A DNA stretch of 37,504 bases from a virus. How positions within the stretch are numbered: the stretch's first letter is position 1; each line of letters opens with the position of its first letter. Positions 24,600 through 33,051 of the stretch are shown piece after piece. Made by a program: the position numbers and the translations under genes. The DNA lies in the IMG/VR virus record IMGVR_UViG_3300037347_000028, positions 1 to 37,504 of that record; one strand, given 5' to 3'. Below the pieces are notes generated by a model. The model had not been told where the DNA came from and did no database searches. It worked only from the letters and a program-made list of their open reading frames with translations.

Positions 24600-25208
24600 T
24601 TAGTTCTGTTTAGCTTTTTCTTCTAATAATTTTGTTATCTCTATCCACTCTTCAACCGTTATTTCTTTAGGGTTTAATCTGTAGGGATATTGTAAACCTA
24701 AAGTAGCTATTTGTAACTGCTTTGCAAGCGAAACACTTTCTTTTTTAGACTTCAAATTTAATTCTGACGCTAATATATTAATTTTAGTTTTTATACCCTC
24801 ACAAGCCGTGTTTAATCGAGTAATCTCCAAAGCGTCCCCCTCTAAGGTATTAATCTCTGCCATTCTAAAACCGTGTTTAGCTAATTCTTTAATAAAGGCT
24901 AAACGAGAAGCCATTTGATCTTCAGCAAAACCTAACCACATTCTGCCAATTAAAGATTTTACTATTGAATATTTAAGTTGTAGACTATCAATTCGCGCCC
25001 AAATCTGTAATCGGTTTGTAAAAGAGCGATCGTTAATAGCCTTAAAATATTCGTCTAGTATTATTTTCTCTATTTCTAAAAGCTCTTCGTTCTCTACTTT
25101 TTTTTGCCTGCCGTCAAAACCCTCAATAAACCAATTAAGATCCTTTGTGTTTCGATACTTATCGAAGTTGTAAAGTGGTAAATTTTCTATTGAGTTGTAG
25201 TAAATCAT
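24600..25208 (-). CDS. Putative tail assembly chaperone
   Basis: The 202-aa, largely helical protein (MIYYNSIENLPLYNFDKYRN...LLEEKAKQN) lies directly before the tape measure gene, the conserved position of tail assembly chaperones. It is translationally coupled to the gene before it by a 4-base overlap and ends 1 base before the tape measure ATG. I see no clear slippery heptamer giving a fusion product, so the classic G/GT frameshift is not supported. Its length and helical content fit a chaperone; the call rests on position. Confidence 0.55.
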   Translation of the reverse strand: MIYYNSIENLPLYNFDKYRNTKDLNWFIEGFDGRQKKVENEELLEIEKIILDEYFKAINDRSFTNRLQIWARIDSLQLKYSIVKSLIGRMWLGFAEDQMASRLAFIKELAKHGFRMAEINTLEGDALEITRLNTACEGIKTKINILASELNLKSKKESVSLAKQLQIATLGLQYPYRLNPKEITVEEWIEITKLLEEKAKQN

Positions 25209-25666
25209 AAATATTTTTTTATGTAAAGCATTAATGGCGGGTATATAATTTCGTAATTTAAAACGTCGGTGTTAAAAGGATCTAATCCGAAGAGGTTTGT
25301 ATAGCTTGAAAAAAATATACTCTTATCTCCCCCTCCTGTTCCTGTTGAGAATATATTAAATTTTGTTAATGACGGCTGTATTTGTAACTGCATATTAGAT
25401 AAAAAATCCCCAGTCTCCATAAAATCGTATAAGCTGCCCGCTACTTTTCTAGGGTTAAGCATCTGCGTAAATACCGTATATCTGCCGCTAAAAACTGGGG
25501 ACTGGTTATTAAGCAAATTACCGTCGCTTCCAATCCCTGCGGTAAAAGCTTCTGAGTTTAAACGTACAATCTTAGTCTCATTGGCTAATACAATGCGCTC
25601 TTGCTCGTCTAGCATTCCTGCTGCTACAAAGTTACACTTTTTTATATAGTCGTTTACTGTTACCAT
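25205..25666 (-). CDS. Tail morphogenesis protein of unknown family
   Basis: The 153-aa protein starts MVTVNDYIKKCNFVAAGMLD and has a central NNQSPVFSGRYTVFTQMLNP segment. It lies just downstream of the major tail protein terminator and ahead of the chaperone-like gene. Its Ser/Thr/Gly-rich middle and beta-like ending (YEIIYPPLMLYIKKYL) suggest a structural or completion protein. No family is recognised. The terminator before it should make its message scarcer than that of the major tail protein. Confidence 0.55.
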   Translation of the reverse strand: MVTVNDYIKKCNFVAAGMLDEQERIVLANETKIVRLNSEAFTAGIGSDGNLLNNQSPVFSGRYTVFTQMLNPRKVAGSLYDFMETGDFLSNMQLQIQPSLTKFNIFSTGTGGGDKSIFFSSYTNLFGLDPFNTDVLNYEIIYPPLMLYIKKYL

Positions 25667-25739
25667 TAATTACATATAAGTACTTTTACCTTTACCAATA
25701 AATTGATATTTAGATATTCTTTTTACAAATATACTAAAA

Positions 25740-25768
25740 AAACCCTATACGCTAAGCATATAGGGTTT
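25740..25768 (-). terminator. Terminator after the major tail protein gene
   Basis: A 10-bp perfect stem AAACCCTATA/TATAGGGTTT with a 9-base loop is followed by a T run on the minus strand. It lies between the abundant tail tube gene and the low-copy tail genes, a common site for partial termination in siphophages. Confidence 0.8.
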
Positions 25769-25826
25769 AATTACCAATCAAAAAAGTAAATTATGAAATT
25801 ACTTTGTAAATATACTATTTTATTTC

Positions 25827-26732
25827 TTATGTAACAACTGCTGTTGCTACATTAGACTTAAATAATTCGTCTGCGGCAGTTAAAATAATTCCGTTTATGG
25901 AAGCTTTAATAACATCGCCTGCGCTGTTTGCAGAAACAGTCAACGTGTACTTCTTAGTATCAGCGTTATAAGACACGGCACTAGGGGTAACTACTGCGTC
26001 GTTTCTTAAGACTTTAAAGTCCGCTACTGCTAAGCCTTCAACGGAGTTGGTTTTATCCTGTAAGAAGGCGCTAACCACAATAGAAGTAGATGCAGCAACA
26101 ACTGGGTTTACTGTGAAAAGTACTTGGTTTGTCCCAGTCAATTCTGACGGAGAAAAGTCTAAGTTCTCTGCTGTGATAAACCTCGGGCGCAAGTCAAGTT
26201 CGTCTCTATCAATAATTTGAAGAGTTACTATTTGGCTTGAAGCCTCAGCGCCATTTGAGCCCATGTACTTACCGTTTTCAAACATTCCAAGGTTGTAGCC
26301 CTTTACTTGCCCTCCTTTGGTTTCAGTTAAAAACATAACCCCGTCCTCATCAAACATAATAAGATCGTAACCCTCATAGCTTCTTAAAGAAGTCAACGCT
26401 CTATGAAAATTAATACCGTTGTCAAATTCTACCGCGTACTCGTATGGGTTTTTCCCAGCAACTACCTTAATTCCCGATCCTGCTCTAGTAACTATGTTGT
26501 CTTCTGCTGTGTTATCAGCAAAAGAAACAACTCCTTGCAGCATAATTAATTTATCGGCTATTTGCAAAGCTCTTAAAGAGGCTTTATCAATAGTTTCCGA
26601 AAACTTAAAACCTTTTTGTAGTAACCCTAAAGCAACTACTCTCTTTCTGTCAATTCTGCACCCAGCTAACCCCGTTCCGAAGTTATTTCCTGCTGAGCAA
26701 TCGATTGAATTTACTTGTGTTTGTAGACTCAT
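25827..26732 (-). CDS. Major tail tube protein with C-terminal Ig-like domain
   Basis: The 301-aa protein has a tube-forming N-terminal part (about 1-200, with DRKRVVALGLLQKGFKF and LTSLRSYEGYDLIMFDEDG) and an Ig-like C-terminal part (about 215-301) with VNPVVAASTSIVVSAF, VADFKVLRNDAVVTPSAVSY and KYTLTVSANSAGDVIKASIN. Added Ig-like domains on tail tube proteins are common and help surface binding. Position before the chaperone and tape measure, plus the strong terminator behind it, support the call. Its ATG overlaps the stop of the 50-aa gene (TAATG). Confidence 0.75.
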   Translation of the reverse strand: MSLQTQVNSIDCSAGNNFGTGLAGCRIDRKRVVALGLLQKGFKFSETIDKASLRALQIADKLIMLQGVVSFADNTAEDNIVTRAGSGIKVVAGKNPYEYAVEFDNGINFHRALTSLRSYEGYDLIMFDEDGVMFLTETKGGQVKGYNLGMFENGKYMGSNGAEASSQIVTLQIIDRDELDLRPRFITAENLDFSPSELTGTNQVLFTVNPVVAASTSIVVSAFLQDKTNSVEGLAVADFKVLRNDAVVTPSAVSYNADTKKYTLTVSANSAGDVIKASINGIILTAADELFKSNVATAVVT

Positions 26733-26884
26733 TATTTAATGAATTTATTTGATTTTAAAATTGCAATAGTCTTTCTATCGCTTAAAACAATTGTGGAGCC
26801 TTTCGAATAAAATTTGTCCACCGTAACATCTTGTAGTATTAAAAATGTAAAAGCCTTTAATACTGCTGCTTTTTTTTCTACCAT
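26732..26884 (-). CDS. Small protein between connector and tail tube genes (50 aa)
   Basis: The product is MVEKKAAVLKAFTFLILQDV... ending KSNKFIK. It has a beta-like core (DVTVDKFYSKGSTIVLSDRK) resembling a small SH3-like or capping module. Its stop shares one base with the tail tube ATG and its start lies 3 bases after the connector gene stop, so it clearly belongs in the operon. No family recognised. Confidence 0.7.
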   Translation of the reverse strand: MVEKKAAVLKAFTFLILQDVTVDKFYSKGSTIVLSDRKTIAILKSNKFIK

Positions 26885-26887
26885 TAT

Positions 26888-27397
26888 TTAAAATTTAATA
26901 GTTTTATTAACGCATCTGTCCGTTAACATTTCTAGCGTTAAATCTAATACGATAGCGTTCCAAATATCCAGTACCCCCTTACCGTTGTCGTTAAATGAAT
27001 AATTCGGTCTTAGTTCTTCTTCAATTGTATTATCTACGATTTTAGTAATTCCGCTACTCTCAAATAGGGTTTGTAAATTGCTGTAGACTGGGTTTAGAAT
27101 GTTAACATAATCGGTTGCGTGTTGAACTTGGTTAAACTGGTTTGTGTCTGTAGCCCTAGTGGCTATTACTAACCTAGTCTGCCGCTTAATCTTTTTAGTT
27201 ACTTTGTTACGCGTTGTCCTGCCAGGTAGTAACCATATAAGCGGGTACTTTGATCGACTTTCGGGAAGAAATAAAAATTTATTAAGCTCGTCCTGCGATC
27301 CCCACCCATAGCGAACTACAAACAAATTACCGTTAGCGTCCTCAGCATTGGGCAATAACTTAACAAGCTCCCTCATTTGCTCTTCAAATACTATCAT
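26888..27397 (-). CDS. Head-tail joining or tail terminator protein
   Basis: The 169-aa protein starts MIVFEEQMRELVKLLPNAED and has PLIWLLPGRTTRNKVTKKIK in its middle, followed by LVIATRATDTNQFNQVQHAT. This pattern and the gene order (connector, this gene, tail tube) match the tail-completion/terminator family that binds the tail end to the head. It overlaps the previous gene by 4 bases. Function is inferred mainly from position. Confidence 0.6.
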   Translation of the reverse strand: MIVFEEQMRELVKLLPNAEDANGNLFVVRYGWGSQDELNKFLFLPESRSKYPLIWLLPGRTTRNKVTKKIKRQTRLVIATRATDTNQFNQVQHATDYVNILNPVYSNLQTLFESSGITKIVDNTIEEELRPNYSFNDNGKGVLDIWNAIVLDLTLEMLTDRCVNKTIKF

Positions 27398-28062
27398 AGT
27401 CCAAAACTGTTTTTAGTATCGTAGAAACGAAATTTAGTATAATCCCATTCTGGAAAGTCTGCTTTCTTATCAACTAAATAAGCATATAGACACCTTTCTA
27501 CCTCGCTGTCAAAGTAATCCAAAAACTCTTCGCTAAATCCGTAGATATTGTTATACCCTCTTCCATAGCCCGTGTTAAATGTTTCGCCTTGATACTCTTT
27601 AATAAAGTTATTGTTAGCTGTAGAAATTAGGTACATCGGAGTTGCTTTTACAGCGTTTTCCGAGTCCACTTGGCTCGCGCCAGTAGCTGTTAAGCGAATA
27701 TTTGTGTCTGTGGTAAACTCCTCAAACACTCGATAAGCAATAAGGGAATAGTCGTATTTTAAACCGTTCCATTTTAATTCGTCGTCTTGCTCGTTTTCGC
27801 TATTTCTGTACTCTTCGCCTTCAATTAACCTTAACCAACGTAAGTTTTCGGGTAACTGTATAGTATCTGCGGTTAGTGCCTCTTTTTGTTTCCAAAGAGT
27901 TACACCTAGCGCTCGCAAAAGCACTTCCCTTTCTACTCTTATGCAAGCCATATCTAAATAGCCCTGATTGCTAGGCACTTCTATGCCGTAAGGCACGGGA
28001 GTAGCCAAAGGAATATTTAGAAAATTTTGCTTTTGGAAGTAGGAACGGTTTACTATTTGCAT
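27394..28062 (-). CDS. Head-tail connector (adaptor-like) protein
   Basis: The 222-aa protein starts MQIVNRSYFQKQNFLNIPLA and is rich in aromatic and helical segments (LDYFDSEVERCLYAYLVDKK near 190). It lies between the capsid protein with its small partner gene and the tail-completion gene, the place of head-tail adaptors of the HK97 gp6 type. No sharp motif is visible, so this is a synteny call. It is coupled to the next gene by a short overlap. Confidence 0.55.
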   Translation of the reverse strand: MQIVNRSYFQKQNFLNIPLATPVPYGIEVPSNQGYLDMACIRVEREVLLRALGVTLWKQKEALTADTIQLPENLRWLRLIEGEEYRNSENEQDDELKWNGLKYDYSLIAYRVFEEFTTDTNIRLTATGASQVDSENAVKATPMYLISTANNNFIKEYQGETFNTGYGRGYNNIYGFSEEFLDYFDSEVERCLYAYLVDKKADFPEWDYTKFRFYDTKNSFGL

Positions 28063-28073
28063 TTTACTTTAAT

Positions 28074-28232
28074 TTAGTTTAGATCATCTAGCTCCGATTT
28101 TGTCGGTTTACTTTTGGTAAATTCTGCGACCTTATCAACGCGTACTAAATGCGAGGCCAACTGACCGTCGCACTTAAATACATCGCCTTTTTTCTTGCTC
28201 GCAAAATCCTTTGTGAATTTTACTTCTCTCAT
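28074..28232 (-). CDS. Small basic protein after the capsid gene (52 aa)
   Basis: The product MREVKFTKDFASKKKGDVFK... ends SKSELDDLN-like with KPTKSELDDLN. It has one Cys and a KKKGDVFKCDGQLASHLV core that looks like a short beta module. It begins 4 bases after the capsid protein stop. Short genes here often encode head decoration or connector accessory proteins; I see no proof of either. Confidence 0.7.
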   Translation of the reverse strand: MREVKFTKDFASKKKGDVFKCDGQLASHLVRVDKVAEFTKSKPTKSELDDLN

Positions 28233-28236
28233 AATA

Positions 28237-29427
28237 TTATGTTGCTAAAGTAACAAGAGCATTGGAGATAGAAGTTACTTTTCTAAAACCTGATTGGTCT
28301 ATGTTTCTTATTAAGAATAAGATTCTTTTACGAGCTTTAATAGTCATAAAGTCTTCTGTGAATTGCGCATTAATCATACCCTTAGATATAACTACTCCTG
28401 CAATTTCGTATATTCTTGCGTATCTACCGTCTCCTACAAACATTGTGTTAGCTGGAACGTTGTTGTCTTCGACAATATTAATTGAGCCAATTCTTGGATC
28501 ATTAAAATCAAAAACATAGTTGTTGTTTGCGTCTTTTTTCAACTTTAATTTGTTGATGTCAGAAATATTCATAGCTACGAAATCAACCGTGTACTTAGCA
28601 CCCCCTGTAGAAGTAATAGCTTCTGAAACTTTTGCAACTAAGTCGTAAATGTTTGCATCTGAAATACCGCTTGCAACTGGTACGTAGGCTGGCGTACTAG
28701 AAACTAAACCTTTTAGGTTCTGTCCTGTGTTGTCGCCTTGTACGATTTGAGTGTCGATTAAATCCTCTACGTTAGTAGCTAAAAACAACTCCAATTCTGC
28801 TGCTGCCTGTACTTCGTCTTCAAAAAACTCCTCTGATACTGGTAAAGTATCTCCCAACTTTCTTAACGGTAAAGTAAAGTATTCAAACTTGGCAGTTGAC
28901 TGTGGGAAAGCTACCCCCTCTGCTATCGCTGCTGCTGCTTTTACTGTAGTAGCCTGGTCGAAATCCACATAGGAAATTGTACCGTTGTGGTTTCCTGGAC
29001 CTACTGGGATCTTTGTAAATACATCGTAAAGACTTCTCTTTTTACGTGCTAATTGCCCAATACCGTCAAGCTCTAAAGTTTGACCGTTGTTAAGTATTGA
29101 AGCTCTTACAACGTTTGCCTTTATAACTACCTCTTCACTAGACTGCCCCTTTGCAATTTCTTTTAAAAGATTTTTGTTCTTTTTCAAAGACTCTTGAACG
29201 CCGTCAACGTTAACTACGGATTTTGTTTCTTTCAATTCTGAAATTACAATACCCATATCAACAATCTGCTTGTTAGCTTTTACCAAGTTCGCTGATAAAG
29301 GCTCTAACGCCTTAGCAATAGCATCGCTTTGTAATTTTAATTCATAGGCTTTTAAAGCCGTTTGGTACTCCGCAAATTGTGGAGCGTCCATTTTTTCAAT
29401 TTCTTCAATAGATTTGTACTCAAACAT
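28237..29427 (-). CDS. HK97-type major capsid protein
   Basis: The 396-aa protein has the usual two parts: a helical N-terminal delta domain (about 1-105, IEEIEKMDAPQFAEYQTALK to QSSEEVVIKA) removed by the protease, and an HK97-fold shell (about 110-396) with RSLYDVFTKIPVGPG, YFTLPLRKLGDTLPVSEEFF, VEDLIDTQIVQGDNTGQNLK and a late NVPANTMFVGDGRYARIYEI. The VSEEF..D and QGDNTGQ..KGL motifs are typical. The protease gene lies directly upstream, 13 bases away. It builds the icosahedral head. Confidence 0.92.
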   Translation of the reverse strand: MFEYKSIEEIEKMDAPQFAEYQTALKAYELKLQSDAIAKALEPLSANLVKANKQIVDMGIVISELKETKSVVNVDGVQESLKKNKNLLKEIAKGQSSEEVVIKANVVRASILNNGQTLELDGIGQLARKKRSLYDVFTKIPVGPGNHNGTISYVDFDQATTVKAAAAIAEGVAFPQSTAKFEYFTLPLRKLGDTLPVSEEFFEDEVQAAAELELFLATNVEDLIDTQIVQGDNTGQNLKGLVSSTPAYVPVASGISDANIYDLVAKVSEAITSTGGAKYTVDFVAMNISDINKLKLKKDANNNYVFDFNDPRIGSINIVEDNNVPANTMFVGDGRYARIYEIAGVVISKGMINAQFTEDFMTIKARKRILFLIRNIDQSGFRKVTSISNALVTLAT

Positions 29428-29440
29428 AAGTTTTTTGTTT

Positions 29441-30271
29441 TTAAATTAATCTTCTTCTTTTTTGAGTGGTCGCTGCCGTCTCTTGTTCAACCTCTGCCTC
29501 TTTTTCTAAAGTGATCTTAATCGGCTCCTCTTTTTGGCTATTACTTATTTTTCCTGTTACCGAGTTACTCCCAAAAAGAACGAGACTTGATTCTCGTACG
29601 TTTTTAGCCTCCGAAACAACAAAGAAATAATCTATTTTGTCAAAATCCGCTTTGTTGGCAATAGCGTCTATATTATCGTCATAGATCTTTTTTTCTGCTA
29701 CATACTCCTTATCGCTACTGTTCATGGCTAGGTCGTATTTAACATACTGCATACGAACCGAAGCTTCTAAACTACCCTCCATAGCCTCTTTATAATTGCT
29801 CTTTATTTTGTCCTTAGCAATTTTATATATTAGTACTTCCGTGTCTCCGTCGTAGGGCTTACCCATTGCTGAGAAAGGAACCGTTGCAAGCATCATTTCT
29901 ACATCTGCCCGTTCTGCTATAACGCTTAAAACTTTTAGCTCGTGATCCGCAACAAAATAGTTTTTACCCTGTTGCTCCTTTACGCTTTTCTTCCACAAGC
30001 CCTTTTTATGTAGGTCTTTATGGCTATCTAAAGTGTTTGTAGAGTTTACAGCTATATAGTAAAAATCCTCGTCCATTTTAAAAGCCTTGTCGGTTTCTAC
30101 TAACGCTTTTAGTAAAAGCTTTGACGAGCATACTACCCCTGCGCCTTTGTCGCAAGACTTTAGTATCATCGCTTTTTTATTTTCAATAAGCATTTCTTTG
30201 TTAATGCTAAGATCCGCAAACAGTTCTTGTTCGGTTTCGTAGGATTTATCTAATTCTTCGCAGTATATCAT
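29441..30271 (-). CDS. Prohead maturation protease
   Basis: The 276-aa protein has features of HK97-type (S78-like) prohead proteases: the NSTNTLDSHKDLHKKGLWKK segment (76-95), the probable catalytic His in VADHEL (H110), and a Ser motif GSLEASVRMQ (166-175, S167 or S171). It cuts the capsid delta domain during assembly. The C-terminal part, from about 205, is charged and ends in TTQKRRRLI, perhaps a scaffold-like tail. Its ATG overlaps the stop of the 33-aa gene (ATGA). Confidence 0.75.
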   Translation of the reverse strand: MIYCEELDKSYETEQELFADLSINKEMLIENKKAMILKSCDKGAGVVCSSKLLLKALVETDKAFKMDEDFYYIAVNSTNTLDSHKDLHKKGLWKKSVKEQQGKNYFVADHELKVLSVIAERADVEMMLATVPFSAMGKPYDGDTEVLIYKIAKDKIKSNYKEAMEGSLEASVRMQYVKYDLAMNSSDKEYVAEKKIYDDNIDAIANKADFDKIDYFFVVSEAKNVRESSLVLFGSNSVTGKISNSQKEEPIKITLEKEAEVEQETAATTQKRRRLI

Positions 30272-30369
30272 TTTAATACCTCTTTATCTTGTTTTCTCTC
30301 TTCTAACTTTTTAAGAGCTTCTTTTTTTAGCTCTTCGCTTATTTCCTGTGGTGTCAGTTTTGTGCTCAT
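30268..30369 (-). CDS. Very small charged protein between portal and protease (33 aa)
   Basis: The frame encodes MSTKLTPQEISEELKKEALK... ending DKEVLK, a single amphipathic, highly charged helix. The start lies 3 bases after the portal stop and the stop overlaps the protease ATG, which is strong positional support. A scaffold-like or portal-binding role is possible, but nothing identifies it. Confidence 0.6.
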   Translation of the reverse strand: MSTKLTPQEISEELKKEALKKLEERKQDKEVLK

Positions 30370-30372
30370 AGG

Positions 30373-31584
30373 TTATAATTTTAGTTTCCTCATAAAATTA
30401 ATGTGCATTAGTCTTCCCTCCTCAACTGTCATTGTGCCGTTTTCTAGCGATAACTTAATAGATTGCTCCATAGTTAGCATGGCCGCCGCTTTTGAAGCTG
30501 CTAGGCTCTGCATGAAGTCCAAATGATCGTAGGAAGCTTCTAGCCTTTCGCCAATATCAAATAAGCCCCATTGCTGATTAAAAGAGTTCATAGTATTTTT
30601 GGCAGTAGTCTGTAAGGAGTTTTGCACCCAGGCAATTAGCCCTTTATCTTGGTTCTCAAATGTACTATCTTTGGAAAAGTAGTTAAGTACATTTTTATTC
30701 ATTTCAAACGCTAGAACGCATTTATTTGCGTCGTCTGCAAATTGCTCGTCTAGGTATAATTTTTTTAAGTCAGTAACCAAGTGAGTTACTGAGATATCCC
30801 CGCTTGTTATTTGAAGCGCTTTTCTACTCATTATTTGCTCTATGCTTTTACGGTCGTCGTCTTTTAAAGGCGTTTCGTGTCCTTGCATCCCTCCTTTTTT
30901 AGAAGACAGAAACTTCTGACTCATTCGCAAATTAGTATTCTTTGACTTAAGATTCTCTTCTATGTTTTCTAAAACTTTGCCTATTCCCTTAACTCTGGAA
31001 GGGCTTGTTATAATAGTGTCGGATCTTAGGCCATTAGCTAGATCGTAAAAAGGAATTACGTCTCCTATCCTAATATCTTGTGAGATGTTATCTAATTTGT
31101 ATTTTATTTTCCTATCGTTAAAAGCCTCAATATCCTCTTTCGTAGCTATAAACTTATTTAGTTTATTTACTTTGTTGAGGTCTAAATCCGTGGGTATTAG
31201 ATTGTAAAGTGCTACAGGTAACTCTTGCCCGACCGCTTTCTTCTGATAACAATAATCGAAGCCGCAAGCCGACATAAACCACATTTGTTGATAGAAAAAG
31301 TCTTCGCGAGATTGGAAGTAGTTTGGTTGATTAAGTAGCTTAATATACGGGCTATTTTCAATAACCTTGCCCGCTTTATCGTAGTGCTTAATTTCCATTT
31401 GAGAATACACCTGGCTGCGTAAAGATATTATAGCCATTAAAACAGGGTGCTCTAAGGACAGCTCTAAAAACTTCTCATTGTTTTGGAAGCCCCCGACGCC
31501 TAAAAACTCATAGGCAAACTCGCCTAAGCGGTTTCGCTCTACTCTGAAACGGTTTCCTCCGAATAAATTTGATATAAAACTCAT
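30373..31584 (-). CDS. Portal protein (HK97 type)
   Basis: The 403-aa protein fits the HK97 portal family: an N-terminal clip/wing part with LSLEHPVLMAIISLRSQVYS (41-60), then PYIKLLNQPNYFQSREDFFY (79-98) and ALYNLIPTDLDL, a central stem, and a C-terminal helical part including LAASKAAAMLTMEQSIKLSL. Twelve copies form the DNA gate of the head. It follows the large terminase and precedes the protease and capsid genes, the standard order. A perfect short hairpin at 31592-31606 lies just 5' of its ATG. Confidence 0.9.
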   Translation of the reverse strand: MSFISNLFGGNRFRVERNRLGEFAYEFLGVGGFQNNEKFLELSLEHPVLMAIISLRSQVYSQMEIKHYDKAGKVIENSPYIKLLNQPNYFQSREDFFYQQMWFMSACGFDYCYQKKAVGQELPVALYNLIPTDLDLNKVNKLNKFIATKEDIEAFNDRKIKYKLDNISQDIRIGDVIPFYDLANGLRSDTIITSPSRVKGIGKVLENIEENLKSKNTNLRMSQKFLSSKKGGMQGHETPLKDDDRKSIEQIMSRKALQITSGDISVTHLVTDLKKLYLDEQFADDANKCVLAFEMNKNVLNYFSKDSTFENQDKGLIAWVQNSLQTTAKNTMNSFNQQWGLFDIGERLEASYDHLDFMQSLAASKAAAMLTMEQSIKLSLENGTMTVEEGRLMHINFMRKLKL

Positions 31585-31591
31585 AGGCTCG

Positions 31592-31606
31592 ACGTCGTCT
31601 CGACGT
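31592..31606. other. Perfect hairpin just upstream of the portal start
   Basis: ACGTCG and CGACGT form a 6-bp GC-rich stem with a 3-base loop, 8 bases before the portal ATG in a 47-base gap between terminase and portal. No T run follows, so it is not an intrinsic terminator; it could affect translation or bind a protein. Confidence 0.5.
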
Positions 31607-31631
31607 TAATTAAAAAGCAAATATAGTAAAA

Positions 31632-33011
31632 TTAAACGATACCAAGATAAAATTGCAAAAAAGTTTTTACATAGCGGTCCGCATCTAGTAAATGATCTTC
31701 TTTTTTTACTGGCCTATCTAGGTTTGTATTATTAATTATTTCCCATTCGTAATTATCGTATTCGTATTCTAGGTCTGTAGACTCTTCGGTATAGTGGTTT
31801 TTAACCGATTGTAGGAAAGTTATTCCCTGATTAACGCTCCCTGGCCCTTTTATGGCTGGAACTACTGTAAGCCCCGCAGCGTTAAGCTCTGCGATCCTTA
31901 CGGGGTCGGCGCTGTCCGCTACAATTATATCCTTACTTGTTAGTCCCAAAGATTTTAAAACGTCGGCTAATCCGCTTGTCATTTGCGAAATAGGTAAGTA
32001 CATTCTCTGTTTTGTAAAGAAGTTTTTATCACAATACTTAACCTCAACTAAGGCCGAGGGGTTTGCACTTCCAAAGTCAAGCCCATAGTAACTACTGTAG
32101 GTTAGTTGCTGGAATTGGCTGTCTGTCATAGGCAGCCACCCGCTGTAAATTTTATTTGGCTTTTCGCTCTTTTCGCCTTTCCCGTAAACAAGCCAATGAT
32201 ACGCGCTTGCACTTCCTGTCCGCTCGTTGTATAGCGCGCGTTTAAGCTCGTTAATTTCTTTTTTGCTAAGGTCGCTTAAGTTTTCATCAATATCGTAGCT
32301 TAGGGCTTGCGCTGCGGTTATCTTGCCAATCAGTACCGATTCAATTAGGTTAATAGGCTGGTAAGATTGTATTTGTATCTTACTTGCCTCAGGGCAAAAA
32401 GGATTATCTAAGAAAGTAGATTTTAAAACTTTGGTGTTGTCTTTCTTTTTCTCGTCTGTTACCCAATGCCTTTGCTTAGGGTTCCAGTCGAATAGTATAA
32501 AGCGTGAGGTTCTTTGCGCTAATTGCTTATATACTTCATGCGAGAACTTATAAGGCTCGTTTATCCAACAGATATCCTGACTCATACCCATAGCATCGTC
32601 TTCATCATCCAGGCCCGTAAACCTAATAAAAGATTTATTGTGGTTAAAAGTCCATGTGTGATTCGTTCGATTGCGTGTAAAGTACTTCAATAAATTTTCA
32701 TCTTTGATAAAGCTATCAAACTGTCCGATATTGATAAGTTCGTCTTCTAGTTGCTTTTTGCGGCCCATTGGATCGCTTAACCATTTTATAAAATCAATCT
32801 CAACTATCTCCCTGCAACTCTTTTGCGTGTCTCTTAGGATTGTGCAGGTTGTTAACGGGCTCTCGTATAGAAGTAAAAAGATTACTTGAAAATTGCTCCA
32901 GGTCTTACTTGATCGGCTGCTACCCTCCTCGACAATTAGCTTGTACATTCCGCTTTTAGCTGCCGCCCAGATCGAATGAAATACTTTTGTAGCTTTAAAA
33001 TTAATTACCAT
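31632..33011 (-). CDS. terL: Terminase large subunit
   Basis: The 459-aa protein has both terminase activities. ATPase: Walker A-like EEGSSRSSKTWS (28-39, K36 T37), then Walker B DICWINEP (146-153, E152), and a coupling motif LFDWNPKQRHW. Nuclease: YGLDFGSANPSALVEVKY (about 296-313, first Asp) and VADSADPVRIAEL (second Asp), the RNase H-like pattern. It packages phage DNA into the prohead with the small subunit encoded just upstream. Complete relative to the usual 430-500 aa. Confidence 0.94.
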   Translation of the reverse strand: MVINFKATKVFHSIWAAAKSGMYKLIVEEGSSRSSKTWSNFQVIFLLLYESPLTTCTILRDTQKSCREIVEIDFIKWLSDPMGRKKQLEDELINIGQFDSFIKDENLLKYFTRNRTNHTWTFNHNKSFIRFTGLDDEDDAMGMSQDICWINEPYKFSHEVYKQLAQRTSRFILFDWNPKQRHWVTDEKKKDNTKVLKSTFLDNPFCPEASKIQIQSYQPINLIESVLIGKITAAQALSYDIDENLSDLSKKEINELKRALYNERTGSASAYHWLVYGKGEKSEKPNKIYSGWLPMTDSQFQQLTYSSYYGLDFGSANPSALVEVKYCDKNFFTKQRMYLPISQMTSGLADVLKSLGLTSKDIIVADSADPVRIAELNAAGLTVVPAIKGPGSVNQGITFLQSVKNHYTEESTDLEYEYDNYEWEIINNTNLDRPVKKEDHLLDADRYVKTFLQFYLGIV

Positions 33012-33051
33012 TAAATTTGTATATTAAAAAGCGATAAACTTTAAATACTTT

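Noticed and set aside
24600-25666. A programmed frameshift joining the two genes before the tape measure
   Set aside because: The genes are joined by a normal ATGA overlap and I find no convincing slippery heptamer at the end of either.
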